The notes under the pieces are model-generated. The model was not told the origin of the DNA and ran no database searches. It worked only from the letters and a program-made list of their open reading frames with translations. This document shows positions 1-6,526 of a stretch of 11,624 nucleotides of DNA, in pieces. The position numbers were made by a program, and so were the translations under genes. Numbering within the stretch: position 1 is the first letter of the stretch; the number at the start of each line of letters is the position of its first letter. The DNA is from Marinilabiliaceae bacterium (GTDB taxonomy: Bacteria > Bacteroidota > Bacteroidia > Bacteroidales > Marinilabiliaceae), in assembly GCA_027010905.1 (NCBI GenBank), contig JALVBA010000080.1, positions 1 through 11,624 on the forward strand. Reading direction: 5' to 3'.

Positions 1-110
1 GATTGTGGTAAAAATGTATTAAGATACTAATTATCAGGGATTTAACCTAATTTTTTAACACTTTATTTTGCTGATTTTCAACATTTTATGTGTGTTTTTA
101 ACGAACTATT

Positions 111-818
111 GTGATAGAGCGGGCTCTGAAAAATGTTTTGCGAAAACACGGAATCGACCGTAATGTACTTACCCTTATGACTATGGTTGAAGTAGACCCC
201 GAAGATGAAGCCTTTAAAAATCCGCGTAAAAGAATAGGACGTACAGTAACTAAGGAGGAGGCCGAGAAGTTGACTGTTGAAAAGGGGTGGGTATTTAAAG
301 AGGAGAAGAAGCATAAAGGGGGATATCGCAGGGTTGTTCCTTCGCCTGTACCAAAACACATTATGAATCGTGAGGTTATAGGACGAAATGCAAAACAGGG
401 TACAATTATTATAGCTGTAGGTGGCGGTGGTATACCTGTTTATGTTGACGAGAAGGGTGATATTCGTCCGTCGGATGCTGTTATAGATAAGGATAACGCT
501 TCGGCATTGCTGGCTGTTCAGATAGGGGCAGATGAGTTTTACGTTCTTACTGATGTGCCTTTTGTGTATGCTAATTTTGGCGAGCCCGATGAGAAAAAAC
601 TTGAGTTTCTTAACTATAAAGATACAGCCCGGTATCTGGAAGCAGGAACTTTTGGTGAGGGTAGCATGGCACCGAAAATCAGGGCTGCCATGAGATTTAT
701 TAAAGAAGGAGGAGAGAAAGCTATCATTACCGAATCAAAGAAGCTTCAGGACAAATCGTACGGTACAAAAATTACAATGAATTACAAAGATGAAGATATG
801 CATAAATATGACCTGTAA
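111..818 (+). CDS. arcC: Carbamate kinase, N-terminally truncated (probable pseudogene)
   Basis: This is the C-terminal three quarters of carbamate kinase, which makes ATP and carbamate from carbamoyl phosphate and ADP in the cytoplasm. Visible family motifs are RRVVPSP (residues 73-79), AVGGGGIP (102-109), AVIDKDNAS (123-131) and GSMAPKI (184-190). The family is about 310 residues long; this ORF has 235 and begins where homologues are near residue 90. The missing part holds the GGNA and HGNGPQVG nucleotide and substrate loops. An in-frame TAA lies at 99-101, and no frame of bases 1-98 continues the protein, so a simple frameshift does not explain the loss. The only start near the break is GTG at 111, with no Shine-Dalgarno. 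The downstream neighbour is ornithine carbamoyltransferase, as in arginine deiminase operons. The identity is clear. That it is inactive is inferred. A real deletion or a sequence junction could both explain it. Confidence 0.85.
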   Translation: MIERALKNVLRKHGIDRNVLTLMTMVEVDPEDEAFKNPRKRIGRTVTKEEAEKLTVEKGWVFKEEKKHKGGYRRVVPSPVPKHIMNREVIGRNAKQGTIIIAVGGGGIPVYVDEKGDIRPSDAVIDKDNASALLAVQIGADEFYVLTDVPFVYANFGEPDEKKLEFLNYKDTARYLEAGTFGEGSMAPKIRAAMRFIKEGGEKAIITESKKLQDKSYGTKITMNYKDEDMHKYDL

Positions 819-824
819 GACTGC

Positions 825-892
825 ACGGTTTTGTAGGAACACACGGTCTGTTTTGTAGGAACACACGGCCGTGTGTTCCTACAAAACAGACC
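825..892. repeat. REP-like inverted repeat cluster with a 48-bp perfect palindrome
   Basis: The 19-mer GTTTTGTAGGAACACACGG occurs three times in the gap between the kinase and carbamoyltransferase genes: forward at 828-846, forward at 850-868 and inverted at 869-887. The second and third copies abut to form a perfect palindrome with no loop (845-868 and 869-892, 24-bp arms). The core hairpin starts with GTAG and ends with CTAC, as do REP elements mobilised by RAYT transposases. A role as an intercistronic RNA hairpin is also possible. The repeat geometry is certain; the REP assignment is inference. Confidence 0.8.
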
Positions 893-941
893 CATCAAAC
901 AATAAACAAATAAATAATTAATAAACAAAAACAATAAAACT

Positions 942-1943
942 ATGGCATTCAATCTTAAAAACCGCAATTTCTTAAAGCTTTTGGATTTTACTCCTCAGGA
1001 GATAGCTTTTATGTTGAAAATGGCACAGGATCTTAAAACTGCGAAATACATAGGAACAGAAACACCCCGCATGACCGGGAAGAATATTGCCCTTATATTT
1101 GAGAAAAGCTCCACTCGTACAAGGTGTGCCTTTGAGGTGGCAGCTCACGATCAGGGAGCTCATGTTACCTATCTGGGACCGTCAGGTTCGCAAATAGGAC
1201 ACAAGGAATCGATGAAGGATACGGCACGAGTATTGGGACGAATGTACGATGGAATAGAGTACCGTGGTTTTGGACAGGCTATTGTTGAAGAGCTGGGGCA
1301 GTACGCCGGAGTACCTGTATGGAACGGTCTGACAAATGAGTTTCATCCTACTCAGATTCTTGCTGATTTTCTTACAATGATGGAGCACTCTGATAAACCG
1401 CTAAGTCAGATATCTTATGCATACATGGGCGATGCCCGTAATAATATGGCTAATTCTCTTCTGGTTGGTGGTGTAAAGATGGGTATGGATGTACGCATTG
1501 TAGGACCAAAATCGCTTCAGCCCGATGCTGAGTTGGTAAAACAGTGTGAAGATATAGCTAAAGAAACAGGAGCTAAAATAACTATTACTGATGATGTGGA
1601 ATCCGGAGTAAAGGGGTGCGACTTTATCTATACCGATGTGTGGGTGTCGATGGGTGAGTCCGATGAGATGTGGAAAGAGCGCATCGACCTCTTAAAGCCA
1701 TATCAGGTTAATGCCGAAGCGATGAAGCTCAGCGTAAACAGTAACTGTAAATTTCTGCACTGTCTGCCTGCATTTCACAATCGTGAAACAAAAATGGGAG
1801 AGGAGATATATCAGAAGTTTGGACTTGATGGCATGGAGGTTACCGAGGAGGTTTTTGAATCGGAAGCTTCAGTGGTGTTCGACCAGGCAGAAAACCGTAT
1901 GCACACAATAAAAGCCATTATGGTGGCTACTTTGGGTGCCTGA
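942..1943 (+). CDS. arcB: Ornithine carbamoyltransferase
   Basis: Joins carbamoyl phosphate and ornithine to give citrulline and phosphate, or the reverse reaction in arginine fermentation. The 333-residue protein is full length. It has the carbamoyl phosphate motif SSTRTR (residues 56-61), HPTQ (135-138), the ornithine loop D232 with SMG (236-238), and HCLPAFH (273-279) with the catalytic Cys. HCLP and SMG point to a true ornithine enzyme rather than the N-acetyl- or N-succinylornithine version made by many Bacteroidota. Its length and its place behind a carbamate kinase suggest the catabolic type (arcB), but argF cannot be excluded. The ATG at 942 follows an A-rich leader, normal for this phylum. 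Because the kinase is truncated, the enzyme may now act alone, for example in biosynthesis. Confidence 0.95.
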   Translation: MAFNLKNRNFLKLLDFTPQEIAFMLKMAQDLKTAKYIGTETPRMTGKNIALIFEKSSTRTRCAFEVAAHDQGAHVTYLGPSGSQIGHKESMKDTARVLGRMYDGIEYRGFGQAIVEELGQYAGVPVWNGLTNEFHPTQILADFLTMMEHSDKPLSQISYAYMGDARNNMANSLLVGGVKMGMDVRIVGPKSLQPDAELVKQCEDIAKETGAKITITDDVESGVKGCDFIYTDVWVSMGESDEMWKERIDLLKPYQVNAEAMKLSVNSNCKFLHCLPAFHNRETKMGEEIYQKFGLDGMEVTEEVFESEASVVFDQAENRMHTIKAIMVATLGA

Positions 1944-1979
1944 TGTGAAAAGAGTTTTATTAAAAAAAATCAAATTATA

Positions 1980-2027
1980 AATTCATCGGATGACTCAAAT
2001 ACTCAAAAAGCAGTTGTCCGGTGAATT
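1980..2027. terminator. Weak inverted repeat between convergent genes
   Basis: AATTCATCGGA (1980-1990) pairs with TCCGGTGAATT (2017-2027) with one G-T wobble and a 26-nt loop. It lies between the convergent ends of the carbamoyltransferase and DUF2130 genes, so it could end transcription from either side. The long loop and lack of an adjoining U-tract make this weak. Confidence 0.3.
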
Positions 2028-2086
2028 ATTCTAATCTGAGTTCTAAATAATACGAACTGGTAATTATTTGCACAGAGGTGTTGTAT

Positions 2087-3358
2087 TTATTTTTTATTGA
2101 GGTCACCAAATTTTGCTTTCATTGTGGGATTGCCACGAGTCAGCTTCTTAATAGTTAAATCCTCCGCTTTATTGTTAGCTAGTCTCAAATTGTTTTCAGA
2201 AGACAAAAGGGCATCTTTAGTCTTTTGTAGGTGAGAAATCGTTTTATCAATTTCGTCAATTGCGGTTTTAAATTTACGGCTTGCCAAATCGTAGTTTCTT
2301 GCAAACCCTTCCTTAAATGTGTTTATTTTATCTTCAAAATTAGTGATGTCAACATTTTGACTTCTTATTAAACTTAACTCTGCTTTATACTCCATTGAGT
2401 TCATCGCCGCATTTCTAAGTAGGGTAATGATTGGAATGAAGAATTGTGGACGCACAACGTACATCTTGTCGTATTTGTGAGAAACATCAACAATTCCTTG
2501 ATTATAAAACTCATTGTCTATTTCCAAAAGAGAGACTAAAACAGCATATTCACATTTCTTTTCAGTCCGATCTTTGTCTAGCTCTTTAAAAAAGTCCTCA
2601 TTTTTCTTTTTCGTTGCAGTTTCATCTCCTTCATTCTTCATTTCGAACATAATAGAGATGATTTCGTTACCTACCTCATCAGATTCCTTATAAATGTAGT
2701 CACCCTTACTCCCTGACCTGGAATCATTGTCCTTCTCAAAATAAGCTTTTTGAAAAGCTGTTGCACGTAACTTATTAAATTCAATTTCGCAATGTTGCTC
2801 CAGAGATTCGCCTAGCATTTTAGTTGAAAGCTTAAGTTTCATGTCTTTGACACGAGCAATCTCATCGTCTTTAAATTTTATTATAGTATCTTTATTTTGC
2901 AGTTGGGTTGAAAATTGTTGCTTTAATGAATTCTCAAGATTTTGTTTTTCCAATTCTTTGGTCTTTACATCATTTGCCAAATTGTCACGTTCTTTTTCAA
3001 TTTCTTGAACGGCCTCTCTAACAGCTAGTTTTTTCTCAACTTCGGCATTGTCAATTTTTGCTTTTATTTGAGCTATCTCGGATTCTTTTTGAGCTAATTT
3101 TTGTGTAAGTTCGGTTTTGCTATTAGCTTTTAATTCGGTCAATTTTCTGTCCTTTTCTGCTAGTTGTTCTTGCAAAGAGTTTTTAATGTTAGCTTCTGCA
3201 AGTTTAACTGCACTTTCTTTTTCTTTCTCGGCAAGAGTTAGTCGATTTGTAAGTTCTTCTTCAAATTGATGGTCTCGTACTTGTTTTAGGATATCAGCGT
3301 ATCCAGCTTCATCAACTTTAAAAGCTTTTTTACAGTGAGGACAAATTATTTCATTCAT
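2087..3358 (-). CDS. DUF2130 family coiled-coil protein with PD-(D/E)XK-like motif
   Basis: A 423-residue protein that matches the DUF2130 family (COG4487 type) in length and layout. Residues 1-15 carry one CPHC knuckle (C6, C9), half of a zinc ribbon. Residues 30-170 are rich in Lys, Glu and Gln without prolines and form a long coiled coil. Residues 180-330 are the conserved domain, with GESLE (183-187), GD (219-220), FEMKNE (238-243) and a Lys-rich stretch 249-252. The spacing of E184, D220, E239 and K241 resembles the active site of PD-(D/E)XK nucleases. A second helical region fills 340-400. The family's function is not established. The gene stands alone, convergent to arcB and divergent from hvfA, and its ATG at 3358 has a consensus -7 box about 70 bp upstream. 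Confidence 0.85.
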   Translation of the reverse strand: MNEIICPHCKKAFKVDEAGYADILKQVRDHQFEEELTNRLTLAEKEKESAVKLAEANIKNSLQEQLAEKDRKLTELKANSKTELTQKLAQKESEIAQIKAKIDNAEVEKKLAVREAVQEIEKERDNLANDVKTKELEKQNLENSLKQQFSTQLQNKDTIIKFKDDEIARVKDMKLKLSTKMLGESLEQHCEIEFNKLRATAFQKAYFEKDNDSRSGSKGDYIYKESDEVGNEIISIMFEMKNEGDETATKKKNEDFFKELDKDRTEKKCEYAVLVSLLEIDNEFYNQGIVDVSHKYDKMYVVRPQFFIPIITLLRNAAMNSMEYKAELSLIRSQNVDITNFEDKINTFKEGFARNYDLASRKFKTAIDEIDKTISHLQKTKDALLSSENNLRLANNKAEDLTIKKLTRGNPTMKAKFGDLNKK

Positions 3359-3426
3359 AGTATTTAGTTTTTAATTACTGGCAATGTACGTGTAAACCGA
3401 ACTCATCAGGTTTATTTCTTGTGTAT

Positions 3427-3434
3427 CAAATATA
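3427..3434 (-). promoter_or_regulatory. Candidate -7 box of the DUF2130 gene (TATATTTG)
   Basis: Read on the minus strand this is TATATTTG, an exact match to TAnnTTTG, the -7 element of the Bacteroidota housekeeping sigma factor. It lies 68 bp before the ATG. No clear TTTG -33 box is seen at the usual distance, so support is moderate. Confidence 0.45.
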
Positions 3435-3566
3435 ACTATTATTTCCTGACTTCAGTTACTAATCGAATGTCTCTGTTGATACTTTCTCTCATTGAAGGTT
3501 GAAGAATGCAGCTCTGAGACTTGTTAAGTTCACAAAATCGCAGTAGCAAAAAAAAAACATTTTTTT

Positions 3567-3596
3567 TGTAAGGTTTCTGAAAGTTGTACGACTACT
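3567..3596 (+). promoter_or_regulatory. Candidate ECF sigma-factor promoter of hvfA
   Basis: TGTAAGG (3567-3573) and CGACTACT (3589-3596), separated by 15 bp, resemble the TGTAAC-type -35 and CGTCTA-type -10 boxes of extracytoplasmic-function sigma factors. The predicted transcript would start about 65 bp before the hvfA ATG. Related bufferin and hvf loci in other phyla are often under ECF control, which fits. No sigma gene is in the window. The call is inference from motif shape. Confidence 0.35.
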
Positions 3597-3668
3597 AAAA
3601 TGAATTTAGTCTGAAGAGACATTGAAAATAGATAGACAATAATAATTAATCATTTAAATTACAAAAAG

Positions 3669-4073
3669 ATGAAAACTAAAAGAGAGAACAAAAACGGATT
3701 GTTGAAGAGTGTAGTACTTAGTGGAATGATAGCAGGTGCAATGCCATTTGCAGCCAATGCTGATAACCTATTCAGTTACGAAGACCTGGGTTCAGGATCG
3801 CAATTGCGGGGTAATCTTATTGAAAAATATGTATCTCCAACTGATGCTATTAACCTTGCAGGTGAGAACTATGTGTTTGAAGCCAAATGCGGAGAAGGTA
3901 AGTGTGGCGAAGGAAAATGTGGAGAGAAAGAGGGAGATAAGAAGAAGGAGACAAAAAAGAAGGGTACTGAGAAGAAAGCAACAAAAAGTAAAGCTAAAAC
4001 TGAAAAGAGTGCCGAGAAAGGAAAAACCAAAGAGGCTAAATGTGGAGAAGGTAAGTGCGGCGAGAAAAAGTAG
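3669..4073 (+). CDS. hvfA: HvfA-type Cys-rich RiPP metallophore precursor, secreted
   Basis: A 134-residue precursor peptide. Residues 1-31 are a Sec signal peptide: a Lys-rich start, a hydrophobic stretch (about 15-28) and an ANA cleavage site before D32. Residues 34-52, with FSYEDLGSGSQLRGNL, may be the recognition segment for the maturase. The only five cysteines (C74, C79, C84, C125, C130) all sit in E-x-K-C-G repeats, three at 71-85 and two at 122-131. A 36-residue linker of Lys, Glu, Thr and Ala separates the clusters. EGKCG repeats define the HvfA family, whose cysteines are converted by an MNIO enzyme to copper-binding groups; this is known for the family and inferred here. The maturase genes follow directly, but a strong terminator after this gene sets its expression apart. 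ATG at 3669 follows an A-rich leader. Confidence 0.85.
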   Translation: MKTKRENKNGLLKSVVLSGMIAGAMPFAANADNLFSYEDLGSGSQLRGNLIEKYVSPTDAINLAGENYVFEAKCGEGKCGEGKCGEKEGDKKKETKKKGTEKKATKSKAKTEKSAEKGKTKEAKCGEGKCGEKK

Positions 4074-4091
4074 AAGCTGAATTGGTTACTG

Positions 4092-4129
4092 CCAACGGAG
4101 TAGCTCTTAGCTGCTTCGTTGGTTTTATT
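4092..4129 (+). terminator. Intrinsic terminator between hvfA and hvfB
   Basis: The arms 4092-4105 (CCAACGGAGTAGCT) and 4109-4122 (AGCTGCTTCGTTGG) form a 14-bp stem with two G-U pairs and a 3-nt loop. TTTTATT follows directly. This is a textbook intrinsic terminator 18 nt after the precursor stop codon. Partial readthrough would give more precursor than enzyme message. Confidence 0.85.
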
Positions 4130-4172
4130 CCATAAATGATACTTGAAAAACTAATTACAATTTATTTAAACT

Positions 4173-4189
4173 TTCCGCCGGTGGCGGAA
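4173..4189 (+). promoter_or_regulatory. GC-rich hairpin just upstream of the hvfB start
   Basis: TTCCGCC-GGT-GGCGGAA is a perfect 7-bp stem with a 3-nt loop. It ends 17 nt before the hvfB ATG and is followed by GAGAGGGG, a possible ribosome binding site. It could protect a processed 5' end or tune translation. No U-tract follows, so it is not a terminator. Confidence 0.45.
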
Positions 4190-4206
4190 TACGAGAGGGG
4201 TTAATC

Positions 4207-5040
4207 ATGAAAACCAATAGTATAGGCATAGGATTCAGAAAAGATTTTGCTGATGAATTTATTGACAACAGTAATTTCTCACCCGACTTTGTTGAGTTTG
4301 CACCCGAAAACTGGGTGGATATGGGTGGATACTGGAAGAAGATTCTTGATAAGGTTACTGAGAAGTATCCGGCTATCTGCCACGGTTTATCCCTTTCGAT
4401 AGGCAGTGCAGAGGATTTGGATATGGTTTTTTTAAAGAAGCTGAAGAAGTTTCTGGATCAGTACAATATCGAAATATATTCGGAGCACCTTTCGTACACT
4501 AAGGCAGAAAACGCTCACCTGTTCGATCTGCTCCCAATTCCGTTTCGTGAAGATGCAGTAAAGCATGTGGTAAATCGCATTAAAAAGGTTCAGGATTTTC
4601 TGGAAAGACCTCTGGTTATTGAAAATGTTTCGTACTACACGCCTGTGGCTGCCGAGATGAGCGAGGAGGAGTTTATTACCAATATCGTGAACGAATCAGG
4701 ATGTAAGATGCTGTTGGATGTGAATAACGTTTACGTAAATGCTTTTAACCATAACTACGATACCAAAGCTTTTATTGATTCCATGCCACTTGACAAGATT
4801 GCCTACCTGCACATGGCAGGCCATACCAAGGTGTCAGATGATTTAATTATCGATACTCACGGCCAGGCAATTATTGACCCTGTGTACGATCTGTTTGATT
4901 ACACAGTGTCAAAAATAAATCCGGTGCCGGTACTGCTTGAGCGTGACTTTAATATTCCTGAAACCAACGAGCTAATAACTGAGATGAGCAGATTAAAGGA
5001 GATAACCACTAAACATTGGGAGGGAGTAAAATGCTTTTAA
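4207..5040 (+). CDS. hvfB: HvfB-type MNIO (DUF692) RiPP maturase
   Basis: A 277-residue member of the DUF692 family, now called multinuclear non-heme iron oxidases (MNIO). These TIM-barrel enzymes use two or three irons and oxygen to rewrite cysteine residues in peptides. Family motifs in order are GIGFR (residues 7-11), EFAPENW (30-36), CHGLSLSIG (58-66), SEHLS (92-96), PIPFREDAV (110-118), IEN (138-140), DVNNVYVNAFNH (171-182), HMAGHT (202-207), DTHGQ (216-220) and ERDFN (245-249). H59, E93, E139, D171, N174, H202, D216, H218 and E245 lie at the conserved metal-ligand type positions. Its substrate is very probably the precursor two genes' space upstream at 3669. ATG 4207 is preceded by GAGAGGGG. 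The 3' end overlaps hvfC by 10 nt, implying translational coupling and a two-protein complex. Confidence 0.9.
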   Translation: MKTNSIGIGFRKDFADEFIDNSNFSPDFVEFAPENWVDMGGYWKKILDKVTEKYPAICHGLSLSIGSAEDLDMVFLKKLKKFLDQYNIEIYSEHLSYTKAENAHLFDLLPIPFREDAVKHVVNRIKKVQDFLERPLVIENVSYYTPVAAEMSEEEFITNIVNESGCKMLLDVNNVYVNAFNHNYDTKAFIDSMPLDKIAYLHMAGHTKVSDDLIIDTHGQAIIDPVYDLFDYTVSKINPVPVLLERDFNIPETNELITEMSRLKEITTKHWEGVKCF

Positions 5041-5783
5041 ACGAAACCATAGATATTCAGAACAGAGTTGCAAGATATTGCAAGAGTGGTATTGAAGAGG
5101 ATATACCCGGAGTAACTAAAAACAGGTTGCATAATTACCGCAGACTGATTTATAATATTGTTGACGACACTATGTCAACGGCATTCCCCATAACTAAGGA
5201 GTGGTTAAGCAGAGACGAGTGGGACATGTTAGTCTCAGATTTTCTTGCAAACCATTCGGCACAAACACCTCAGGTGTGGAAACTGCCTTCAGAGTTTTAC
5301 TCCTACGTGAAGAATAACAATTACGCTAATCGGTTTAAGAAAGAGGCATTAAACGATCTTCTGTTTATTGAGTGGATAGAGATAGAGGTACACACAACAC
5401 CTGATATCTCAGTGCCGGAGTATAAGGCAGACGGAGACCTGTTAAGTGACAAGCTAATTTTAAACCCTCACTTCAGATTGATACAACTTACCTATCCTGT
5501 ACATAATCATCATGCCGGCGAGGCTTCAAAAAACAGAGGAAACTGGTACCTGTTAATATACCGTAATCAGGAAACCAACGCTGTACATTTTATGCAACTA
5601 TCGCAACTGTACGTATTCATTATTGAGCAGCTAACAGATAATCCCATGTCGGTAAGTGACCTGATACCATTGATAAATACAGCTTTTGGGATTGATGATG
5701 AAGCCACTCTGTTAGCTAACCTAAAACCATTTATCGAAAGTCTGGCTGCAAAAACAGTTATCCTGGGATATTCAAACAAATAA
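5031..5783 (+). CDS. hvfC: HvfC-type DUF2063 partner of the MNIO maturase
   Basis: A 250-residue protein whose first 120 residues match DUF2063: helix 3-18, YRRLIYNIVDDTMSTAFP (36-53), an aromatic helix around 60-72, and LPSEFYSYV (85-93) followed by FIEWIE (112-117). The remainder (about 140-250) is the HvfC-type C-terminal domain, thought to resemble a RiPP recognition element that presents the precursor to HvfB. ATG 5031 is chosen because GGGAGGGAG (5018-5026) is correctly spaced before it and it overlaps the hvfB stop by 10 nt. An alternative start at 5016 would add five residues and lose this ribosome site. The pairing of DUF692 with DUF2063 is the standard layout for this class. Substrate details are inferred from the family. 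Confidence 0.88.
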   Translation: MLLNETIDIQNRVARYCKSGIEEDIPGVTKNRLHNYRRLIYNIVDDTMSTAFPITKEWLSRDEWDMLVSDFLANHSAQTPQVWKLPSEFYSYVKNNNYANRFKKEALNDLLFIEWIEIEVHTTPDISVPEYKADGDLLSDKLILNPHFRLIQLTYPVHNHHAGEASKNRGNWYLLIYRNQETNAVHFMQLSQLYVFIIEQLTDNPMSVSDLIPLINTAFGIDDEATLLANLKPFIESLAAKTVILGYSNK

Positions 5784-5862
5784 TCTTAAAAATAATAGTA
5801 CGGACAATAAATCCTCATGGGTGGGGTATGCTTTGTCCTTAACAAATCAAAAAAATATAATC

Positions 5863-6309
5863 ATGAAAACACTTTGTAAAAAAGTAGAGAAGATAGGCGC
5901 CTTTACCGAGGATTATGCTCTTCTGGCAATACGGTTAGTTCTGGCATACGGATTTTTTGGTCCTGCGATGATGAAATGGAGAAATATGAGTGATATTGCA
6001 GACTGGTTTGGCTCGATGGGAATACCATTCCCAACACTTAACGCCTACCTTGCTGCGTCAACTGAAATGGCTGTAGTAATACTGTTACCTTTGGGATTCA
6101 TGGTCAGGTTTATTAGCTTACCGGCAATGGTAACGATGGTTGTGGCAATAGTTACAGTGCATATTGGTAATGGTTTCGAAGCCTCAGCAAATGGGTTTGA
6201 GATACCTTTGTACTACCTGCTTATGCTGTTTTTGTTGTTCTCACACGGAGCAGGTAAATTTAGTATTGACCGGATATTGCATATGAAAAGTGCTAAAGCG
6301 GAAGAGTAA
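5863..6309 (+). CDS. hvfD: DoxX family membrane protein (HvfD-type)
   Basis: A 148-residue inner-membrane protein with four predicted helices near 17-36, 62-80, 84-101 and 113-129, the usual DoxX topology and length. RLVLAYGFFGPAMMKWRN (24-41) corresponds to the conserved first-helix region of the family. DoxX proteins are regular partners of DUF692-DUF2063 pairs, where they are called HvfD; a redox or membrane-anchoring role is suspected but not settled. The ATG at 5863 is preferred over an upstream GTG at 5821, since the added residues resemble no DoxX N-terminus and the ATG sits behind an A-rich leader. The 79-nt gap after hvfC is longer than the other enzyme-gene junction but shows no terminator, so all three genes are probably cotranscribed. 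Confidence 0.88.
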   Translation: MKTLCKKVEKIGAFTEDYALLAIRLVLAYGFFGPAMMKWRNMSDIADWFGSMGIPFPTLNAYLAASTEMAVVILLPLGFMVRFISLPAMVTMVVAIVTVHIGNGFEASANGFEIPLYYLLMLFLLFSHGAGKFSIDRILHMKSAKAEE

Positions 6310-6315
6310 AACGTG

Positions 6316-6411
6316 GTAGAACTAGGTATATTCAGAATGGTTGTTGATCTATGAATACACTTCGATAAAATAGTAAGGTGATAATACTGCCACCTTGAAA
6401 TAAGGTTCTAC
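6316..6411. repeat. Nested inverted repeats downstream of hvfD
   Basis: GTAGAAC (6316-6322) pairs with GTTCTAC (6405-6411), enclosing a perfect AAGGTG (6375-6380) / CACCTT (6391-6396) hairpin with a 10-nt loop. The position just after hvfD suggests a transcript-end structure or a REP-like element. No U-tract follows. Confidence 0.35.
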
Positions 6412-6462
6412 TGCGAATTTCGTGGATGTTATGAAAGAATTAAAATTTACAAGTTAGTGTCT

Positions 6463-6526
6463 CGGTGCTCTGCACCTTTTTAGGTGAATATCTACTTTCT
6501 ACAAATGTTTGCGGTGCTCTGCACCT
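6463..6526. repeat. Two copies of a 15-bp hairpin repeat (CGGTGCTCTGCACCT)
   Basis: CGGTGCTCTGCACCT occurs at 6463-6477 and 6512-6526, each a GGTGC-TCT-GCACC hairpin. TTTAGGTG (6479-6486) can also pair with CACCTAAA (6522-6529), and CACCT (6473-6477) with AGGTG (6482-6486). So alternative folds exist. The layout with CTACAAATGTTTGCG between the copies looks like a dispersed REP-type element of Bacteroidota genomes; that link is from memory and not tested. Confidence 0.7.

Larger units (their letters stand above)
3359..3668. other. Divergent intergenic region with promoters for DUF2130 and hvfA
   Basis: This 310-bp gap separates the starts of two divergent genes. No open frame of useful length was seen. 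It holds a candidate housekeeping promoter for the minus-strand gene, an A10/T8 pair of homopolymers around 3548-3567, and a candidate ECF-type promoter directed at hvfA. A small GTCT-GAAG-AGAC hairpin (3609-3620) lies in the predicted hvfA leader. Confidence 0.6.

Noticed and set aside
1..110. Upstream part of carbamate kinase in another frame
   Set aside because: All three forward frames contain stops and none gives the GGNA or HGNGPQVG motifs.
3548..3567. A-run followed by T-run as a terminator
   Set aside because: There are no GC pairs in the would-be stem, and it sits upstream of a gene start, not after a gene end.
3736..4080. 114-codon frame overlapping hvfA in another reading frame
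   Set aside because: Shadow of the repetitive Lys/Glu-rich hvfA sequence; the hvfA frame has a signal peptide and Cys repeats.
5821..5862. 14-residue extension of DoxX from a GTG start
   Set aside because: The extension does not resemble the family N-terminus and the ATG at 5863 has the normal A-rich context.
6463..6526. CRISPR-like repeat-spacer pattern
   Set aside because: Only two short palindromic copies, too short and too few for an array, and no cas genes nearby.
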